Of a DNA stretch of 31,590 bases, positions 30,048-31,590 are shown piece by piece (the stretch's first letter is position 1; each line of letters begins with the position of its first letter). The stretch is from CAYWNK01 sp047639615. GTDB lineage: Bacteria > Planctomycetota > UBA1135 > GCA-002686595. Below the pieces are notes generated by a model. It saw only the letters and a program-made list of their open reading frames with translations, made no database searches and was not told the origin of the DNA. The position numbers and the translations under genes are program-made. The stretch covers positions 1-31,590 of the forward strand of contig JBLIOL010000017.1 of NCBI GenBank assembly GCA_047639615.1, written 5' to 3'.

Positions 30048-31165
30048 GGATCCTGACCCTCGGACGACTGCCGGCCAATGAGATTGGAGGGCTGCCGCTT
30101 TACACGGCGAACCTCGCCGAAGCGCTTACGGCCCTCGGCCATGAGTGTCATGTGGTGCAGCCCGGGGCAGCGCTTTCGAAAGTTCACTACCCCTTCCCGA
30201 CCCACGCCGCCGAGCCCACACTTTGGCCTGCCCAGGGTCGCTTGCGGACTTTTCGCCAAGCCTTCTCTGCCGCCAGGGCACTGACGCAGTTGGTGGATGA
30301 GCTTCAGCCCGATCTGATTCACGTGCAATACGGCGGAGCCATGGACTTAGCGGTCCTCCCGCGGCTTGCACGTCTTGGCCCGCCGTTGGTAGTGACCGCC
30401 CATTGCGGACGCGCCTGGGCGCACCTGGCTAGGGCGCCGCGCGTTGCGGCAAAGATCCTGCGTAGCGCCATGCGCGTGCTTGTGATCTCCGAGGACCAGC
30501 GCGAGCTCTTCCAATCCGCCGGCCTCTGCGCGGACAAGCTGCACGTGATCGGTTCCCTGGTGGAGCAAGACTTCTTCGAGCCGACCGGAGCACGCCAATC
30601 GGTTTCCGGTCGGCCGCGCAAGGGCCTCTATCTCGGGCGCATCGCACCCGAGAAGGGACTCGAGACAGTCATCACCGCACTGGCATCCCTTGCACCCGAT
30701 GAGCGCCCACAGTTCCAAGCGGTTGGCCCTGTCAGCGACGGGTACGCAGCGCACCTCAGACTACTCGTAGGGGACCTGGAGCTGCAGGACAGCTTCCAAC
30801 TCTGCCCGCCGGTGGAAGGCGTACGTACACGCCGCGATCTACTCGACCAAGCCGACTTCCTGCTGCACCCCACGCACTCGGACGTGAAGCCCCTAGTCGT
30901 GATCGAAGCCATGGCCCGCGCCCTACCGGTGCTCGCCAGCTCCCTGCCCGGGACCATCGAGTTGCTCGCTGGAACGGGCGCTCACTTCACACCCGGCGAT
31001 GCCGCCGGGCTCGCCGAACAGTTGAGCCGTCTAGCTGCGGATCCGAACTTCCTTGGCCCGAAGCAAGGCCTCGCCGGGCAGCGCCTCTCCTTGGCCTACA
31101 CACCCGCCGCTGCTGCCCAGGAAACCGCCCAACACTTCGAAGCCTGCGCGGGAGTCCTAGCGTGA
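30044..31165 (+). CDS. glycosyltransferase family 4, with D in place of the first E of EX7E
   Basis: A 373-residue GT-B glycosyltransferase. The N-terminus MRILTLGRLPANEIGGLPLY and the RKGLYLGRIAPEKGLETVITAL strand are typical of GT4. The nucleotide-sugar site reads HSDVKPLVVIEAMARALPVLAS; the last glutamate is E288 and the position eight residues before it is D280, where most relatives have glutamate. The variant D-VKPLVVI-E is seen in some GT4 groups, so activity is still likely. The gene overlaps its neighbours on both sides (ATGA at 30044, GTGA at 31162). The linkage and sugar cannot be predicted. Confidence 0.88.
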   Translation: MRILTLGRLPANEIGGLPLYTANLAEALTALGHECHVVQPGAALSKVHYPFPTHAAEPTLWPAQGRLRTFRQAFSAARALTQLVDELQPDLIHVQYGGAMDLAVLPRLARLGPPLVVTAHCGRAWAHLARAPRVAAKILRSAMRVLVISEDQRELFQSAGLCADKLHVIGSLVEQDFFEPTGARQSVSGRPRKGLYLGRIAPEKGLETVITALASLAPDERPQFQAVGPVSDGYAAHLRLLVGDLELQDSFQLCPPVEGVRTRRDLLDQADFLLHPTHSDVKPLVVIEAMARALPVLASSLPGTIELLAGTGAHFTPGDAAGLAEQLSRLAADPNFLGPKQGLAGQRLSLAYTPAAAAQETAQHFEACAGVLA

Positions 31166-31590
31166 GGATCGCCCACGTTACGCCGTACTTCCATCCGGAG
31201 TACTACGGCTCCCACGAGGCCTTCCTCTCCGCCGAGCTTGCCGCGCGCGGACATGAGGTAACGCTCTTCACCTCGGACCGCATGCCCCTTTGGGGTGGTG
31301 CAAAGGGCATAAAGAAGCGCCTACCCCTAGGCGAATCAGTATGGCGTAACGTGCGCATCGTGCGCGTGCCCGCGGGCCCCACGGTGAGCTTCGTACCGAG
31401 CCTTCCGAGCCTGCCGCGACGCTTGCGCGAGCAGGACTACGAGCTCTTCCTCTCCCACGAGGTTTTCTCCATCGTCGCCTGGCACACGGCCCGCGCCGCG
31501 CGCCGTGCGAACGCCCCCTTCGTGCTGGTGCAGCACGGCTACAGCGCCGGCCGTCGGCCCCTGCTGAAGCTGCTCTTCCAGCTAGAGTTC
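31162..31590 (+). CDS. glycosyltransferase family 4, N-terminal part, cut by the right edge
   Basis: The GTG at 31162 overlaps the previous stop (GTGA), and the frame is open for 143 codons to the edge. The start VRIAHVTPYFHPEYYGSHEA followed by AELAARGHEVTLFTSD is the canonical N-terminal Rossmann strand, glycine/acidic loop and helix of a GT4 acceptor domain, and the segment APFVLVQHGY near the edge is the strand leading to the catalytic-site histidine. The catalytic C-terminal half is outside the window. It is the third glycosyltransferase of the plus arm. Confidence 0.85.
   Translation, partial: MRIAHVTPYFHPEYYGSHEAFLSAELAARGHEVTLFTSDRMPLWGGAKGIKKRLPLGESVWRNVRIVRVPAGPTVSFVPSLPSLPRRLREQDYELFLSHEVFSIVAWHTARAARRANAPFVLVQHGYSAGRRPLLKLLFQLEF

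Noticed and set aside
1..31590. CRISPR arrays, tRNA, rRNA, intact insertion sequences, prophage or known defence genes
   Set aside because: I looked for repeat-spacer arrays, tRNA-like ends, transposase or integrase motifs and defence nucleases; none was found apart from the weak fragment noted at 7721-8096. The DinG-like helicase has no Cas or other defence neighbours.

Overview
The window is about 31.6 kb of high-GC DNA, densely coding on both strands, with many GTG starts, 1-4 base start/stop overlaps and few clear Shine-Dalgarno sites. The gene content fits a member of the Planctomycetota: an iduronate-2-sulfatase-like sulfatase with a signal peptide, a secreted beta-propeller-like protein with DCNGN-type calcium motifs and a C-terminal domain I associate with planctomycete secreted proteins, several lipoproteins, a cytoplasmic-anchor/carboxypeptidase-regulatory-like protein, and a large exopolysaccharide locus. 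This assignment is inference from gene content; there is no rRNA or marker gene here to confirm it.

Layout. Positions 1-5255 are all minus strand: an O-antigen ligase-like membrane protein cut by the left edge, a PP2C phosphatase just upstream of it, a 72-residue Gly/Ser-rich exported peptide followed by two hairpins, an isoprenylcysteine-methyltransferase-like membrane protein coupled to a sulfatase, and a lipoprotein with two OB-like domains. A 620-base non-coding stretch with palindromes leads to a plus-strand secreted propeller protein that ends in a strong intrinsic terminator (7683-7720). A 376-base stretch without a convincing gene follows. A minus-strand group (Rieske protein, leucine-type amino acid dehydrogenase, membrane-anchored CarboxypepD-like protein) is divergent from a plus-strand group (DinG-like helicase, lipoprotein of the laminin-G/DUF1080 type, PrmA) across a 61-base gap that holds a perfect 14-base palindrome. 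A structured 308-base region with three perfect inverted repeats then precedes a two-lobed retropepsin-like lipoprotein, a PEP-CTERM/EpsH1-type glycosyltransferase and a SAM methyltransferase.

From 19029 to the right edge the window is an exopolysaccharide locus with two divergent arms. The minus arm reads metallophosphatase, WecG/TagA-type glycosyltransferase, initiating phosphoglycosyl transferase, sulfotransferase. The plus arm reads Wza-like outer-membrane export lipoprotein, Wzc-like co-polymerase/tyrosine kinase, Wzx-like flippase, glycosyltransferase, Wzy-like polymerase, glycosyltransferase, and a third glycosyltransferase cut by the right edge. Together these make a nearly complete Wzx/Wzy pathway: the PGT starts the repeat unit on undecaprenyl phosphate, WecG and GT4 enzymes extend it, the sulfotransferase probably adds sulfate, Wzx flips, Wzy polymerises, and Wzc/Wza control chain length and export.

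The least ordinary items are the DinG-like helicase whose N-terminal exonuclease fold has lost its catalytic residues and whose motif II reads DECEH, the single-chain protein with two retropepsin-like lobes (DTAAS and DTGSD), and a 24-base sequence repeated at 22/24 identity ahead of the sulfatase and the OB lipoprotein. I see no CRISPR array, tRNA, rRNA, intact insertion sequence or recognised defence system.
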